DNA from: JADLGL01 sp963667605
GTDB taxonomy: Bacteria; Pseudomonadota; Alphaproteobacteria; Rhizobiales; Kaistiaceae
Assembly (NCBI GenBank): GCA_963667605.2
Contig: CAXXUZ010000003.1
Coordinates: 1,364,001-1,428,000, forward strand
Length of the DNA: 64,000 nt
Direction: 5' to 3'
In this document: positions 25,935 to 34,464 of the stretch, piece after piece
Numbering within the stretch: the first letter of the stretch is position 1
Layout of the letters: the number at the start of each line of letters is the position of its first letter
Program-made: the position numbers and the translations under genes
The notes under the pieces: generated by a model
Told to the model about the DNA's origin: nothing
Seen by the model: only the letters and a program-made list of their open reading frames with translations
The model's database searches: none

Positions 25935-26121
25935 ATGGCGCTCACAATCCTCGATGCCGAACGGCGCACGCGGTACACCCCGGCCGTCAGCACAACGGAC
26001 TATTCGGTTGGCTTCGCGATCTTCGGCGACGCCGACATTGAGGTATGGCACGACGATGTGATGCTGGCCGCGCCGGCTTACGACGTTCAGTTGGGCGTTC
26101 TTGTCGACGGCTTCTACCAAT
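25935..26121 (+). pseudogene. Phage tail-fibre or tailspike N-terminal fragment
   Basis: Starts MALTILDAERRTRYTPAVST and continues DYSVGFAIFGDADIEVWHDD. This is the pattern of phage tail-fibre N-termini (an arginine-tyrosine-T strand, a YSVGF or FTVPF strand, then DxxVWxD). It ends by running into a degenerate IS3-like end near 26122. About 62 codons remain; the distal receptor-binding part is gone. Confidence 0.55.
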
Positions 26122-26164
26122 CCGCCATGAAATGACCAATCAGAGAGGCCAGAGTCTCTCTTAA
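26122..26164 (+). repeat. Degenerate IS3-like right-end remnant
   Basis: CCGCCATGAAATGACCAATC and the following AGAGAGGCCAGAGTCTCTCTTAA resemble the right end of the intact IS3 copies, where the sequence is CCGCATAAAATGACCAACC and GGGCCGAACCCTCTCTTAA. The similarity suggests the end of an older, diverged related element. Confidence 0.55.
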
Positions 26165-26225
26165 CCTACCGCCGTTTGTTCCGGAAGCTTTGATGATGGC
26201 AACTTTTATTACACATCGATCCCGA

Positions 26226-26978
26226 CTATTGAGGCCCGAATAGTACACTGAAATCGCCCCTCGAAGCAGCAGCCAGGCCGTTTAAGGCGTCGTCACAGAC
26301 GGGCGGCCACACATCGCGATTGGCGCTCTGCAATAGGGCCTCGGCCTCCAATCGAGTTGCGGCCGTCACGGCATCTACATCCGTGGCGGCGGTGATAGGG
26401 ACCCCGAACCGATTACTGAACCCAGCTGTTGCTTCGGCGTAGTAGGTCTCGATGACGTTGACCGGTGCACCAATCTCTCCCTTCGTTTTGATCGAGCATG
26501 CCTCGGCCAACGCTACCGCCCGTACAAGGCGCCCGGCTGCCTCGAAAGCGGCATCGACGTCGGGCATTTCGTCGATCGCATTTGTATTGGTTGGTTCCAT
26601 CTGGTGGGTGCCGTCGTCGTATCGAGTGAACAAGCGGCCGCAATAGCCTTGTCGGCCAGCGTCGCTCTCGCAAACCTGGCGGGCAGTGGCCCGGGCTTCG
26701 GCGGCAGCCTCCATGCCGCACGCGAAGCCACGCGCGCCCACTTCGGAATCACTAGAAAACGAGACCCATCCTGGATCATTGCACTGAATTACGACTCTTG
26801 CCCGCCCTCGTTCCGTTGCGATCTGGCCAATCATGTCCTCAAGACCAACCTGGTCCGGAGCGACCACCCATTGGGTGTGGGTCCGGCCAAAATCAACCAA
26901 TGCGACCGCGGCAAGTGTTGCCGATGGCGTGGCGAAACCAAAGAGTAATGCCGTGAATACTAGCAACGTCCGATGCAT
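26226..26978 (-). CDS. Secreted protein of unknown function (250 aa)
   Basis: Starts at ATG 26978 after GAGGGGG: MHRTLLVFTALLFGFATPS followed by ATLAA/VALV, a clear signal peptide. The mature protein (about 225 residues) has several cysteines, including IQCNDPG, GFACGME, RQVCESDAG and GYCGRLF, and an alanine-rich helical C-terminus. An upstream ATG at 27164 would give a second leader-like start but has no ribosome site. No family recognised. It lies between two inverted IS1380 copies. Confidence 0.65.
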   Translation of the reverse strand: MHRTLLVFTALLFGFATPSATLAAVALVDFGRTHTQWVVAPDQVGLEDMIGQIATERGRARVVIQCNDPGWVSFSSDSEVGARGFACGMEAAAEARATARQVCESDAGRQGYCGRLFTRYDDGTHQMEPTNTNAIDEMPDVDAAFEAAGRLVRAVALAEACSIKTKGEIGAPVNVIETYYAEATAGFSNRFGVPITAATDVDAVTAATRLEAEALLQSANRDVWPPVCDDALNGLAAASRGDFSVLFGPQ

Positions 26979-27245
26979 ATCGACCCCCTCGTGCCGCTTC
27001 GATCCGGCCCATTGTGCAACGCTTGCGAACAGAGCCGAACAGCGAACGAATGGATATGAGCTCGCGGCGCTGTCAAGAACGGCTGCGAGGGGCAAGAGTG
27101 CCTGAGCAATCGTGCCGGTCGAAAAAGACAAGGACACCGCTGAGGCTATAGCGAGCTTCTTCATGTGGGCCGAAGGCTACACCGACGCGGATCGCCTGGC
27201 CATATGGTAACGCTGAATCGGTGTTTGGACATTCACCTGCGCGGC

Positions 27246-27532
27246 TCAGGACAGCCGAAAGGCATTCATCCGTTCCAAATACTGCTGTCGGCTTTTAGCC
27301 CGCTCCACCACAACATCGTGGGCGTATAGGCAGTTGATCGGGCAAACGGGGGCTAGCCCCCCATGACATGGGCGCGAGTGCGTTTTTGATTGCGTAATTG
27401 TAGGCTTGGCGCAGCACTGCAAGACAGTGACGGGCCGTTGAAGCCGCGTGATCACCAACGTCGTCGAGGAAGCGCTGGCTCTGGCATTGGGCCTGTGTCT
27501 TTCTTTGTAGGCATCGCCGAGACACCTCTTAA
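27246..27532 (-). pseudogene. Tyrosine-integrase fragment
   Basis: On the minus strand one frame reads FLDDVGDHAASTARHCLAVL, then RQAYNYAIKNALAPMSW, the core-binding (SAM-like) domain pattern of phage integrases, in which a helix ALxxAYNYAIKxxxI precedes the catalytic domain. A second frame nearer the end reads VVVERAKSRQQYLERMNAF. No single frame covers both, and the catalytic Arg-His-Arg-Tyr domain is absent. Cut by the IS1380 copy 2 at its 5' side. Confidence 0.55.
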
Positions 27533-29174
27533 CCCGCATTCCCCAAGTGACCGATCCATCTGATGCGGTTTCCGTCTGATTCCTGTATAAGAATCAGTGG
27601 ATTAGATCAGACGGAGAGTGGGTCGAATGCGGAACCTGGAGGGTAAGTCGGATCGGGGGCTGCTGCGGGCGTTTTTCGACCGAAGACTGAAGTTCGAGTT
27701 CCACGGTTCGCGGATCACGTCAGACGCTGGTCTGCTCGCCTATCGTGAACTGGACGAAGCCCTCGGCCTGACCACGCTGGCCGGTGACGTTATTGCTGAC
27801 AGCCGGACCGGCAAGAACGGTTGGCACGGCATCATCGGTCTCCTTCGCCAATCCGTCTATGGTCGTCTCGCCGGGTACGAGGACGTGAACGACGCCGACC
27901 GGCTGGGGCGCGATCCTGCGATGCGGTGGATCGTCGGCGGCAGGGCTGTCGAGCGCGGCGGCGCATCGACCAGCCAGATGGGCCGGTTCGAGACGGAGTT
28001 ACTCGCCACCAATGACAACCTCGCCGCGCTCGCTGACCTTTTGGGCATCTGGATCGACCAGGTTAACGAGCGCAAGCCGCCGAAGATTATCGTGCTCGAC
28101 ATGGACAGCTCCGTCAGCCCGACCTACGGTGACCAGGAGGGCACGGCCTACAACGGTCACTTCGGCTGCACGTGCTATCACCCGCTGTTCGTGTTCAACC
28201 AGTTCGGCGATCTGGAGCGTTGCGCCCTGCGTCCGGGCAACGTGCACAGCGCCCATGAATGGCGCGATGTGTTGGACCCGGTGGTCGCTCGATACCGGAA
28301 CAAGACACTCCGGCGTTATTTCCGTGGTGACGCCGCCTTCGCCTCGCCCGAGGTTTATGAGTTTCTGGAAGCGGAAGGCTTCAAGTACGCCATCCGGCTT
28401 CTGGCCAACAAGGTGCTGCACGACAGCATCGCGCACCTGCTCAAGCGCCCCGTCGGTCGGCCGCCGAAGGAAGTTCGTCGGTATTACGCGAACTTCAGCT
28501 ATCGGGCCGGTAGCTGGACGGAGCCCCGCCGGGTCGTCGCCAAGGTGGAGTGGCACTCAGGGGAACCGTATCCCCGCGTCGGCTTCATCGTCACCAACCT
28601 GAGCCGTCCTGCCGAGCGGGTTGTTGCGTTCTACAATCAGCGCGACACTGCCGGGCAATGGATCAAGGAAGGCAAGAACGCCATCAAGTGGACGCGGCTG
28701 TCATGCCGTTCGTTACGCAACAATGCCGTCCGGCTCCAGCTGCATGCACTCGCCTATAACCTCGGCAACTTCATGCGTACCCTGGCGTTGCCCGATACCG
28801 TGGAGCAATGGTCGCTGACGACGCTGAGGGAGAAGCTGGTCAAGATCGGTGCGAAAGTTGTCAGCCATGGCCGGTACGTCACATTTCAATTGGCCGAGGT
28901 TGCAGTCCCAAGAAGCTTGTTCCAGAAAATCTTGAGCCTGATTGATGATCTACGACGAAGACCCGCTCCGGCGTAGGCCGAGGGAATCGACGGCAAGGAG
29001 ATTGCGACACGAGAGGTGTGTCTGGATGGCAAGAGAAACGACCAAATGGCCTTCCACGCGCTGGCCGATTACCAAAATCATGTCATCGGATGGCTGCAAT
29101 GGGAACAGAGTTCCCTTGGAGATGGGGCCGTGGTACGATTTCCGCGAATTTGGATGTCATCTGGGGAATGTCGG
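27533..29174 (+). mobile_element. IS1380-family insertion sequence, copy 2
   Basis: Same element as 24229-25870 but opposite orientation. Ends CCCGCATTCCCCAAGTGAC on the left and CCGACATTCCCC (minus strand) on the right. TTAA precedes it and CTTT follows, so no target duplication. The two copies enclose 1.66 kb that could invert by recombination between them. Confidence 0.9.
27618..28976 (+). CDS. IS1380-family transposase, copy 2
   Basis: A 452-residue transposase, two residues different from copy 1. Same motifs (LDMDSSVSPTYG, FRGDAAFASPEV). An inverted repeat, GATTCCTGTATAAGAATC, lies 36-53 bp before the ATG and could include a -10 region (TATAAG) for its promoter. Intact. Confidence 0.93.
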   Translation: MGRMRNLEGKSDRGLLRAFFDRRLKFEFHGSRITSDAGLLAYRELDEALGLTTLAGDVIADSRTGKNGWHGIIGLLRQSVYGRLAGYEDVNDADRLGRDPAMRWIVGGRAVERGGASTSQMGRFETELLATNDNLAALADLLGIWIDQVNERKPPKIIVLDMDSSVSPTYGDQEGTAYNGHFGCTCYHPLFVFNQFGDLERCALRPGNVHSAHEWRDVLDPVVARYRNKTLRRYFRGDAAFASPEVYEFLEAEGFKYAIRLLANKVLHDSIAHLLKRPVGRPPKEVRRYYANFSYRAGSWTEPRRVVAKVEWHSGEPYPRVGFIVTNLSRPAERVVAFYNQRDTAGQWIKEGKNAIKWTRLSCRSLRNNAVRLQLHALAYNLGNFMRTLALPDTVEQWSLTTLREKLVKIGAKVVSHGRYVTFQLAEVAVPRSLFQKILSLIDDLRRRPAPA

Positions 29175-29223
29175 CTTTATGATATCGGCCACTGTGACCG
29201 GGTGGTGGTCTCGTGCGGCTGCT

Positions 29224-30375
29224 CTAGTGGATAAAATTTGACGTTTGAATCCCGCGAGGGATTCTCGCCGGGCACGTCGTGTGCGAGTCTGGCGCATGCG
29301 GCCAGGAATCATCGTCGATGTGAGTACCGCCGACCGTGCTCGTCTCGAAGCGGTCGTTGCGGACCGGAACAGCCGGCAGAAACACGTGTGGCGGGCACGG
29401 ATCGTCCTTCTGAGCGGGGATGGTCTCGGCACGGTCGAGATCATGCGCCGCACCGGCAAGAGCAAGACAGCGGTTTGGCGTTGGCAGGAGCGCTTCATGC
29501 ACGAGGGTGTCGAGGGGTTGCTGCGGGACAAGACGCGACCCTCGCGCGTTCCGCCGCTCGGCCGGGAAATCGCTGACCGCGTCGTCGCGCTGACGCTGAG
29601 TGCGCCGCGCCACGAGGCGACACATTGGACGGCGCCGGCGATGGCCAAGACGGTCGGCATCAGCGTCAGCGCGGTACAGCGCATCTGGCGGGCGCACGGG
29701 CTTCAGCCCCACCGGGTCCGGCAGTTCAAGCTGTCGCGTGACCCGGAGTTCATTCCCAAGCTGCGGGACATCGTCGGCCTTTATGTCGATCCGCCGGCGC
29801 ACGCCGTTGTCCTGTCGGTTGACGAGAAGAGCCAGATCCAGGCGCTCGACCGCACCCAACCCGGGCTGCCGATGAAGACGGGACGCGCGGGCACGATGAC
29901 GCATGACTACAAGCGGCACGGCACGACCACGCTGTTCGCCGCGCTGAACGTGCTCGAAGGGCGTGTCATCGGCCGGTGCATGCAGCGCCATCGACACCAA
30001 GAGTTCATTCGCTTCCTCAACGCCATCGAGGCCGACGTGCCCGCGGGAAAGCTGGTCCATGTGATCCTCGACAACTACGCCGCCCACAAGCATCCCAAGG
30101 TCCGCGGGTGGCTTACGCGCCATCCGCGGACCTTCTTCCACTTCACCCCAACATCCTGCTCCTGGCTCAACGCCGTCGAAGGTTTCTTCGCAAAGCTCGC
30201 AAAGCAACGTCTCAAGCGCGGCGTCTTCCACTCGATCGTCGATCTCCAGGCCACCATCAACCGCCTCCTCGAACACACCAACAACGATCCGCAGCCCTTC
30301 ATCTGGACAAAGGATCCCGACAAAATCATCGCCGCTGTCAGACACGGGCACCAAGCGTTAGATTCCATCCACTAG
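29224..30375 (+). mobile_element. IS630-family insertion sequence, copy 2
   Basis: A 1152-bp copy of the element at 8431-9583, in reverse orientation, one base shorter. Flanked by CTAG on both sides. It separates IS1380 copy 2 from the remains of a PEBP gene. The two IS630 copies enclose about 19.6 kb and could support an inversion. Confidence 0.92.
29320..30375 (+). CDS. IS630-family transposase, copy 2
   Basis: Same DDE transposase as copy 1, 351 residues from the GTG at 29320 (TSS-proximal VSTADRARLEAV). One T present in copy 1 after the ATG is missing here, so the copy 1 ATG now reads ATG-TGA; translation would need the GTG, or an ATG at 29245 that gives an arginine-rich N-terminal extension. 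Catalytic motifs are intact. Differs from copy 1 at three residues or so. Confidence 0.88.
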   Translation: MSTADRARLEAVVADRNSRQKHVWRARIVLLSGDGLGTVEIMRRTGKSKTAVWRWQERFMHEGVEGLLRDKTRPSRVPPLGREIADRVVALTLSAPRHEATHWTAPAMAKTVGISVSAVQRIWRAHGLQPHRVRQFKLSRDPEFIPKLRDIVGLYVDPPAHAVVLSVDEKSQIQALDRTQPGLPMKTGRAGTMTHDYKRHGTTTLFAALNVLEGRVIGRCMQRHRHQEFIRFLNAIEADVPAGKLVHVILDNYAAHKHPKVRGWLTRHPRTFFHFTPTSCSWLNAVEGFFAKLAKQRLKRGVFHSIVDLQATINRLLEHTNNDPQPFIWTKDPDKIIAAVRHGHQALDSIH

Positions 30376-30494
30376 AAGCTCGTTTGAGCTTGGCCGGGTC
30401 CCAAACCGTCGGCAACCTTGGCAGGGGCCTCGTGTGCGGCACATAGTGGTCGCACGACATGCAGACTCCGCGATGCGCCATGAAGGAGGCGTCC

Positions 30495-30640
30495 ATGCCC
30501 TTCCACTTGACCAGCCCCGCCTTCGCCGATGGATGTCCGATTCTGAAACAGTACACGCGTGACGGCCACAATCCGTCGTCGGCGCTCGAATCAAGCGACT
30601 CCCCGGACAGAACCCCGAGCTTTGCTCCCGTCATGGTCCG
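30495..30640 (+). pseudogene. PEBP (YbhB/YbcL) N-terminal fragment
   Basis: ATG 30495, with a GGAGGC ribosome site, starts MPFHLTSPAFADGCPILKQY and continues TRDGHNPSSALE and TPSFAPVM. This matches the N-terminus of the YbhB/YbcL family of Raf-kinase-inhibitor-like proteins, with substitutions in conserved positions (usually GGPIPxxYTCDG and SPPLxW). It breaks down after about 48 codons. It lies in the 355-bp stretch between the IS630 copy and dctP, which otherwise holds no gene. Confidence 0.6.
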
Positions 30641-30730
30641 GACCGAGGGGCGCACGGCCTCAAAGGGTTGTTGGAGCGCTAAACTGGAAGGCTGTCGAAT
30701 CGGCGGCCGTGCGCAAAAGGAGATACGCTT

Positions 30731-31762
30731 ATGTTGAAGCGAGTACTGCTTGGCGGCTTGACCGCGGCGTTCGTCGCCGGGGCATCCGCATCCGGGATCG
30801 CGCAAGAAACGGTCACGCTGAGGATACAGCACTTTCTGCCACCGCAGGCCTGGATCCCGGCCAACTTCGTCGAAGCTTGGGCCGAGAAAGTGACGACCGA
30901 ATCCGAAGGCCGGATCCAGTTTGAGATCTTCCCGGCCATGCAGCTTGGTGGTGGTCCGTCGGATCTCTACGACCAGATGGTCGATGGGCTCATCGACATT
31001 ATTTGGGTGCTCCCCGGATATACTCCCGGCCGGTTCCCGATGACCGAGGTGTTCGAATTACCTTTCATCACCTCCAACGGCGAGACCACAGCAGGCGCCA
31101 TGTGGGCCTTCTACGAGAACAACCTCGCCGACGAATACGACGAGGTGCACATGATCGCCTTCTTCTCGCATGGTCCCGGTGTGCTTCACTCCAGGCAGCC
31201 CATTGAGACGCTGGAAGATATAAACAACATGGCGGTTCGCGGCCCGACCCGGACGATCAACTGGATGCTGGAGGAACTTGGCGCTGAAGCGATCGGCATG
31301 CCGGTCCCACAGGTGCCTGAGAATCTGGCTCGCGGGGTTATCGATGCCGCGGTGATCCCCTGGGAGGTCACGCCAGCTGTCCGTTTGACGGAACTAATCG
31401 GGAACCACACAGAGTTCACCGGCGATGAGTCGCTCTATGTCGCGACGATGATCTTCGCCATGAACGGCGCGGTTTATGACGCGTTGCCCGACGACCTGAA
31501 AGCGGTCATTGCCGCCAATTCCGGCGTCGAAACATCGCAATGGGGAGGCCGGGTGGCCGACGGGGGTGACGTTCCGGGTCGCCAAATCGCTGTTGATGCA
31601 GGCAACAATATCATCATTCTGGATGCTGCTGAGACGGCTCGCTGGAAGGCGGCCGCCCAACCGGTCTATGACCGCTGGATACAGATGATGAATGGCCTCG
31701 GCTTCGACGGGCAAGCGTTAGTCGACGAAGCCAGAGCACTTGTTGGCGCCCAGGGAATGTAG
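30731..31762 (+). CDS. dctP: TRAP transporter solute-binding protein (DctP family)
   Basis: Periplasmic binding protein of 343 residues for a TRAP system, which drives uptake of organic acids with the sodium gradient. Signal peptide to about ASGIA/QETVT. Family features: LRIQHFLPPQAWIPANFVEA, then FEIFPAMQLGGGPSDLYDQM, and the ligand-binding Arg region NNMAVRGPTRTINWMLEELG. ATG 30731 has AAAAGGAG upstream. It is followed by a double hairpin and then dctQ and dctM, a usual order. The ligand cannot be predicted. Confidence 0.93.
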   Translation: MLKRVLLGGLTAAFVAGASASGIAQETVTLRIQHFLPPQAWIPANFVEAWAEKVTTESEGRIQFEIFPAMQLGGGPSDLYDQMVDGLIDIIWVLPGYTPGRFPMTEVFELPFITSNGETTAGAMWAFYENNLADEYDEVHMIAFFSHGPGVLHSRQPIETLEDINNMAVRGPTRTINWMLEELGAEAIGMPVPQVPENLARGVIDAAVIPWEVTPAVRLTELIGNHTEFTGDESLYVATMIFAMNGAVYDALPDDLKAVIAANSGVETSQWGGRVADGGDVPGRQIAVDAGNNIIILDAAETARWKAAAQPVYDRWIQMMNGLGFDGQALVDEARALVGAQGM

Positions 31763-31805
31763 ACAGTAGCAGCCGGCCCCTCGGCGGCCGGCTCTCAGAC
31801 GATCT

Positions 31806-31837
31806 GGGGCTCCGCCGGATCACTTCGGCGGAGCCCC
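31806..31837 (+). terminator. Terminator or attenuator between dctP and dctQ
   Basis: GGGGCTCCGCCG and CGGCGGAGCCCC enclose GATCACTT, followed by TTCGTT. A second hairpin, AGCCGGCC with GGCCGGCT, lies at 31771-31793 just upstream. Such a hairpin between dctP and the permease genes commonly keeps binding protein in excess; that is inferred here. Confidence 0.65.
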
Positions 31838-31883
31838 TTCGTTGAGAGGAAAGCCGGGTTTTGTTTGCACGGTAGATGGGCTG

Positions 31884-32444
31884 ATGAGTTTGGCTTCGAA
31901 CACGTCAAGCAGGGGGCTTGCCCCGAAGCTAGAGACGCGCATCGGTGGAATCATCGGGAGATGGGCTCTGTGGCTAGCCGTTCTCGGCGGCTTGTTGCTG
32001 GTGGCACTGGCGTTGCTCACGATCGTTTCGGTGGTCGGCCGCGGAGCTTCTTCCAGTTTCGGCGTGCTCGGGCCGGTTCGAGGCGATTTCGAGCTGGTGA
32101 TCATGGGTACGGCGATCGCGGTGTTCGCTTTCCTGCCTTATGCCCAATACCGCCGCGGCCACGTCGCGATGGAAATCGCGACCAACTGGACGAGTCCGCA
32201 TACCAAGGCTCTCTTGGCCATGATCGCCGATGTCCTGATGACTGGCGCGGCCTTTCTGATTGCCTGGCGACTTCACGCCGGATTGCTGGACAAGATCGGC
32301 AACGGTGAAACCACATTCATTGTCGGGATTCCGACTTGGTTGGGCTATGCGGGCTCCGCCGTCGGCGCTTGGACGATGGTGGCTGTCAGTCTCTACACTG
32401 TTTGGAGAAGTCTCAACGAGTGGCTTGGCGGGGGCGAACAGTAG
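31884..32444 (+). CDS. dctQ: TRAP transporter small permease (DctQ family)
   Basis: Small membrane subunit, 186 residues from ATG 31884. Four membrane helices are visible: LAVLGGLLLVALALLTIVSV, LVIMGTAIAVFAFLP, ALLAMIADVLMTGAAFLIAW and the last near AVGAWTMVAVSLYTVW. HVAMEIATNW between helices 2 and 3 is the usual cytoplasmic loop. Its stop abuts the ATG of dctM (TAG-ATG). Confidence 0.9.
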   Translation: MSLASNTSSRGLAPKLETRIGGIIGRWALWLAVLGGLLLVALALLTIVSVVGRGASSSFGVLGPVRGDFELVIMGTAIAVFAFLPYAQYRRGHVAMEIATNWTSPHTKALLAMIADVLMTGAAFLIAWRLHAGLLDKIGNGETTFIVGIPTWLGYAGSAVGAWTMVAVSLYTVWRSLNEWLGGGEQ

Positions 32445-33767
32445 ATGTCCGGCGTCGAGATCGCGGCTCTTTCCTTTGTCGTCTTTCTCGCGTTGGCCGT
32501 CATCCGCGTGCCGATCGCTCTGGCAATGCTCCTTTGCGGCGTCGTCGGTACAACTATTCTGACCGGCTCGGAAACCGCCGTTCTGGCGTCATTCAAGTCG
32601 CTCGCCTACAGCACTTTCGGCAACTACACGCTGACGATCGTCCCGCTGTTCCTGCTGATGGGTCAGTTCGCCAGCCGGGGCGGAATATCACAGGCGCTCT
32701 TCCGCGCCGCCAATGCGTTTCTCGGCCACTGCCCTGGGGGCCTGGCAATGGCGGCGGTTGGCGCTTCGGCCGGGTTCGGCGCGGTCAGCGGATCCTCCAT
32801 CGCCACCGCCGCTACGATGGCCGAAGTGGCGATGCCCGAGATGAAGCGCTTCGGCTACGCTGGATCGCTTTCTACGGGCAGCCTAGCCGCCGGCGGGACC
32901 TTGGGCGTTCTAATTCCGCCGTCCTTCGTGCTCGTGATCTACGCGGTTCTGGCCGAGCAGAACATCATCAAGCTGTTCATCGCGGCGATCGTTCCGGGCG
33001 TTCTCGCGGCGGTGGGCTACATCATCACCATAGGCATCGTCGCGCGCTTGAAGCCTGATCTGGCGCCGCGGCAGGATCGCGCCAATTGGCGCGAACGGTT
33101 CCGAGCTCTAATCGACGTTTGGCCGGTTCTTTTGGTCTTCGTCGTGGTAATCGGCGGCATCTACTGGGGCTGGTTCTCACCCACCGAGTCGGCGGCTGTC
33201 GGCGCAGTCGCGACAGGCACAATCGCCGCGGTCAATGGCGGGCTGAATTGGAGATCCTTCTTCGAAGCGCTGCGTCAAACCGCTGTCTCCGTCGGAATGA
33301 TTTTTTTCATCATTCTCGGTGCCGCGGCCTACAACACGTTCTTCGCGTTCGCCGGGCTCCCGCAGAGCCTCGCCGAATTGGTACTGTCGGCGAGTGCAAA
33401 TCCGTTCCTGATCGTCGCCGTGATCCTGCTCATCTATTTCGTGCTCGGCACAGTGATGGATTCGCTCTCGATGATCTTGCTCACCGTACCGATCTTCTTC
33501 CCGCTAGTGATGGGCCTCGACTTCGGAATGACCGCGGACGACACCGCAATCTGGTTTGGTATACTGGTCCTGATTGGCGCTGAAATCGGGCTGATCACAC
33601 CGCCCGTTGGAATGAACCTCTTCATCATCAACTCGATGTCCAAGGGGGTACCAATTTCCGAGACCTACCGCGGCGTTCTACCATTCATAGCAAGCGACAT
33701 TGTCCGCACCGGGCTACTGCTGACCTTTCCGATTCTGACGATCGGTTTGGTGCGACTTTTGTTTTAG
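32445..33767 (+). CDS. dctM: TRAP transporter large permease (DctM family)
   Basis: Membrane subunit of 440 residues with about twelve helices that carries the substrate path. Family features include VPLFLLMGQFASRGG, GGLAMAAVGASAGFGAVSGSS, GTLGVLIPPSFVLVIY and the C-terminal IGLITPPVGMNLFIINS. Starts right after the dctQ stop, so the two are coupled. No terminator is seen in the 236 bp before IS3 copy 2. Confidence 0.95.
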   Translation: MSGVEIAALSFVVFLALAVIRVPIALAMLLCGVVGTTILTGSETAVLASFKSLAYSTFGNYTLTIVPLFLLMGQFASRGGISQALFRAANAFLGHCPGGLAMAAVGASAGFGAVSGSSIATAATMAEVAMPEMKRFGYAGSLSTGSLAAGGTLGVLIPPSFVLVIYAVLAEQNIIKLFIAAIVPGVLAAVGYIITIGIVARLKPDLAPRQDRANWRERFRALIDVWPVLLVFVVVIGGIYWGWFSPTESAAVGAVATGTIAAVNGGLNWRSFFEALRQTAVSVGMIFFIILGAAAYNTFFAFAGLPQSLAELVLSASANPFLIVAVILLIYFVLGTVMDSLSMILLTVPIFFPLVMGLDFGMTADDTAIWFGILVLIGAEIGLITPPVGMNLFIINSMSKGVPISETYRGVLPFIASDIVRTGLLLTFPILTIGLVRLLF

Positions 33768-34003
33768 ACAAATTCCTGTGAGCGCCAACAACCTACTGAT
33801 TACCCGATGACCGATCCATGCCAGGACGTTGCACATCTTGGCCAAGTTGAGATTTATACTGATTAAGTTCGACGAAAGGGGGGATTTCTACCCGCGGATC
33901 TGTGGGCTGACCGAGAGCGGAGGTGATCAACACAGCGCCGACCTCCGAGCCTGGGACGACTACGAATTCCACACGCCCGGCCCACATCCAACAAGCGGGA
34001 CAT
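33768..34003. other. Gap between dctM and IS3 copy 2
   Basis: No intact gene. A plus-strand open frame starting at 33829 (MHILAKLRFILIKFDERGDF) runs into the IS3 element at 34004, so it may be the start of a gene broken by the insertion, but it matches nothing I know. A minus-strand frame across the same bases is equally plain. Confidence 0.35.
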
Positions 34004-34089
34004 TGTCCGGCGTCAGCGCCCCTGGGACAGATTGGGCGGATTGAACAAGAGAGGGTTTCTGGCTCATCTTAACCCACGAGGGATTGAAG

Positions 34090-34464
34090 ATGAGACGGAA
34101 CACCAATCACCAGAAAGCATCGGCCGAGAAGGTCGTGAAGGACATCCGGCGGGCGACTCGTCGGCAGTTCGGCGCCGAAGAGAAGATCCGGATCGTTCTG
34201 GAGGGCCTGCGCGGCGAGGACAGTATCGCTGAGCTGTGTCGCCGTGAGGGGATCAACCAGAACCTCTATTACCGCTGGTCGAAGGACTTCCTGGAGGCCG
34301 GGAAGAAGCGCCTGGCGGGTGACACTGCCCGTGAGGCTACCTCCGATGAGGTCCGGCATCTTCGCAGTGAGGCACTGGCACTCAAGGAGGCCGTTGCTGA
34401 CCTGACGCTGGACAACCGTCTACTCAAAAAAAGCATGATCGCGGATGGGGGAGAGGAGGCATGA
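34090..34464 (+). CDS. IS3-family OrfA, copy 2 (intact)
   Basis: Helix-turn-helix protein of 124 residues from ATG 34090 (MRRNTNHQKASAEKVVKDIR); a TTG two codons earlier is in frame. It includes IAELCRREGINQNLYYRWSK and a leucine-zipper-like C-terminus (LRSEALALKEAVADLTLDN). The A7 run at 34426-34432 (CTC-AAA-AAA-AGC) permits -1 slippage, after which the frame is open straight into orfB, so an OrfAB fusion is predicted as in other IS3 members. Confidence 0.9.
   Translation: MRRNTNHQKASAEKVVKDIRRATRRQFGAEEKIRIVLEGLRGEDSIAELCRREGINQNLYYRWSKDFLEAGKKRLAGDTAREATSDEVRHLRSEALALKEAVADLTLDNRLLKKSMIADGGEEA

Noticed and set aside
33793..33987. Small minus-strand frame before IS3 copy 2
   Set aside because: No ribosome site or match; equally weak as the plus-strand frame across it.
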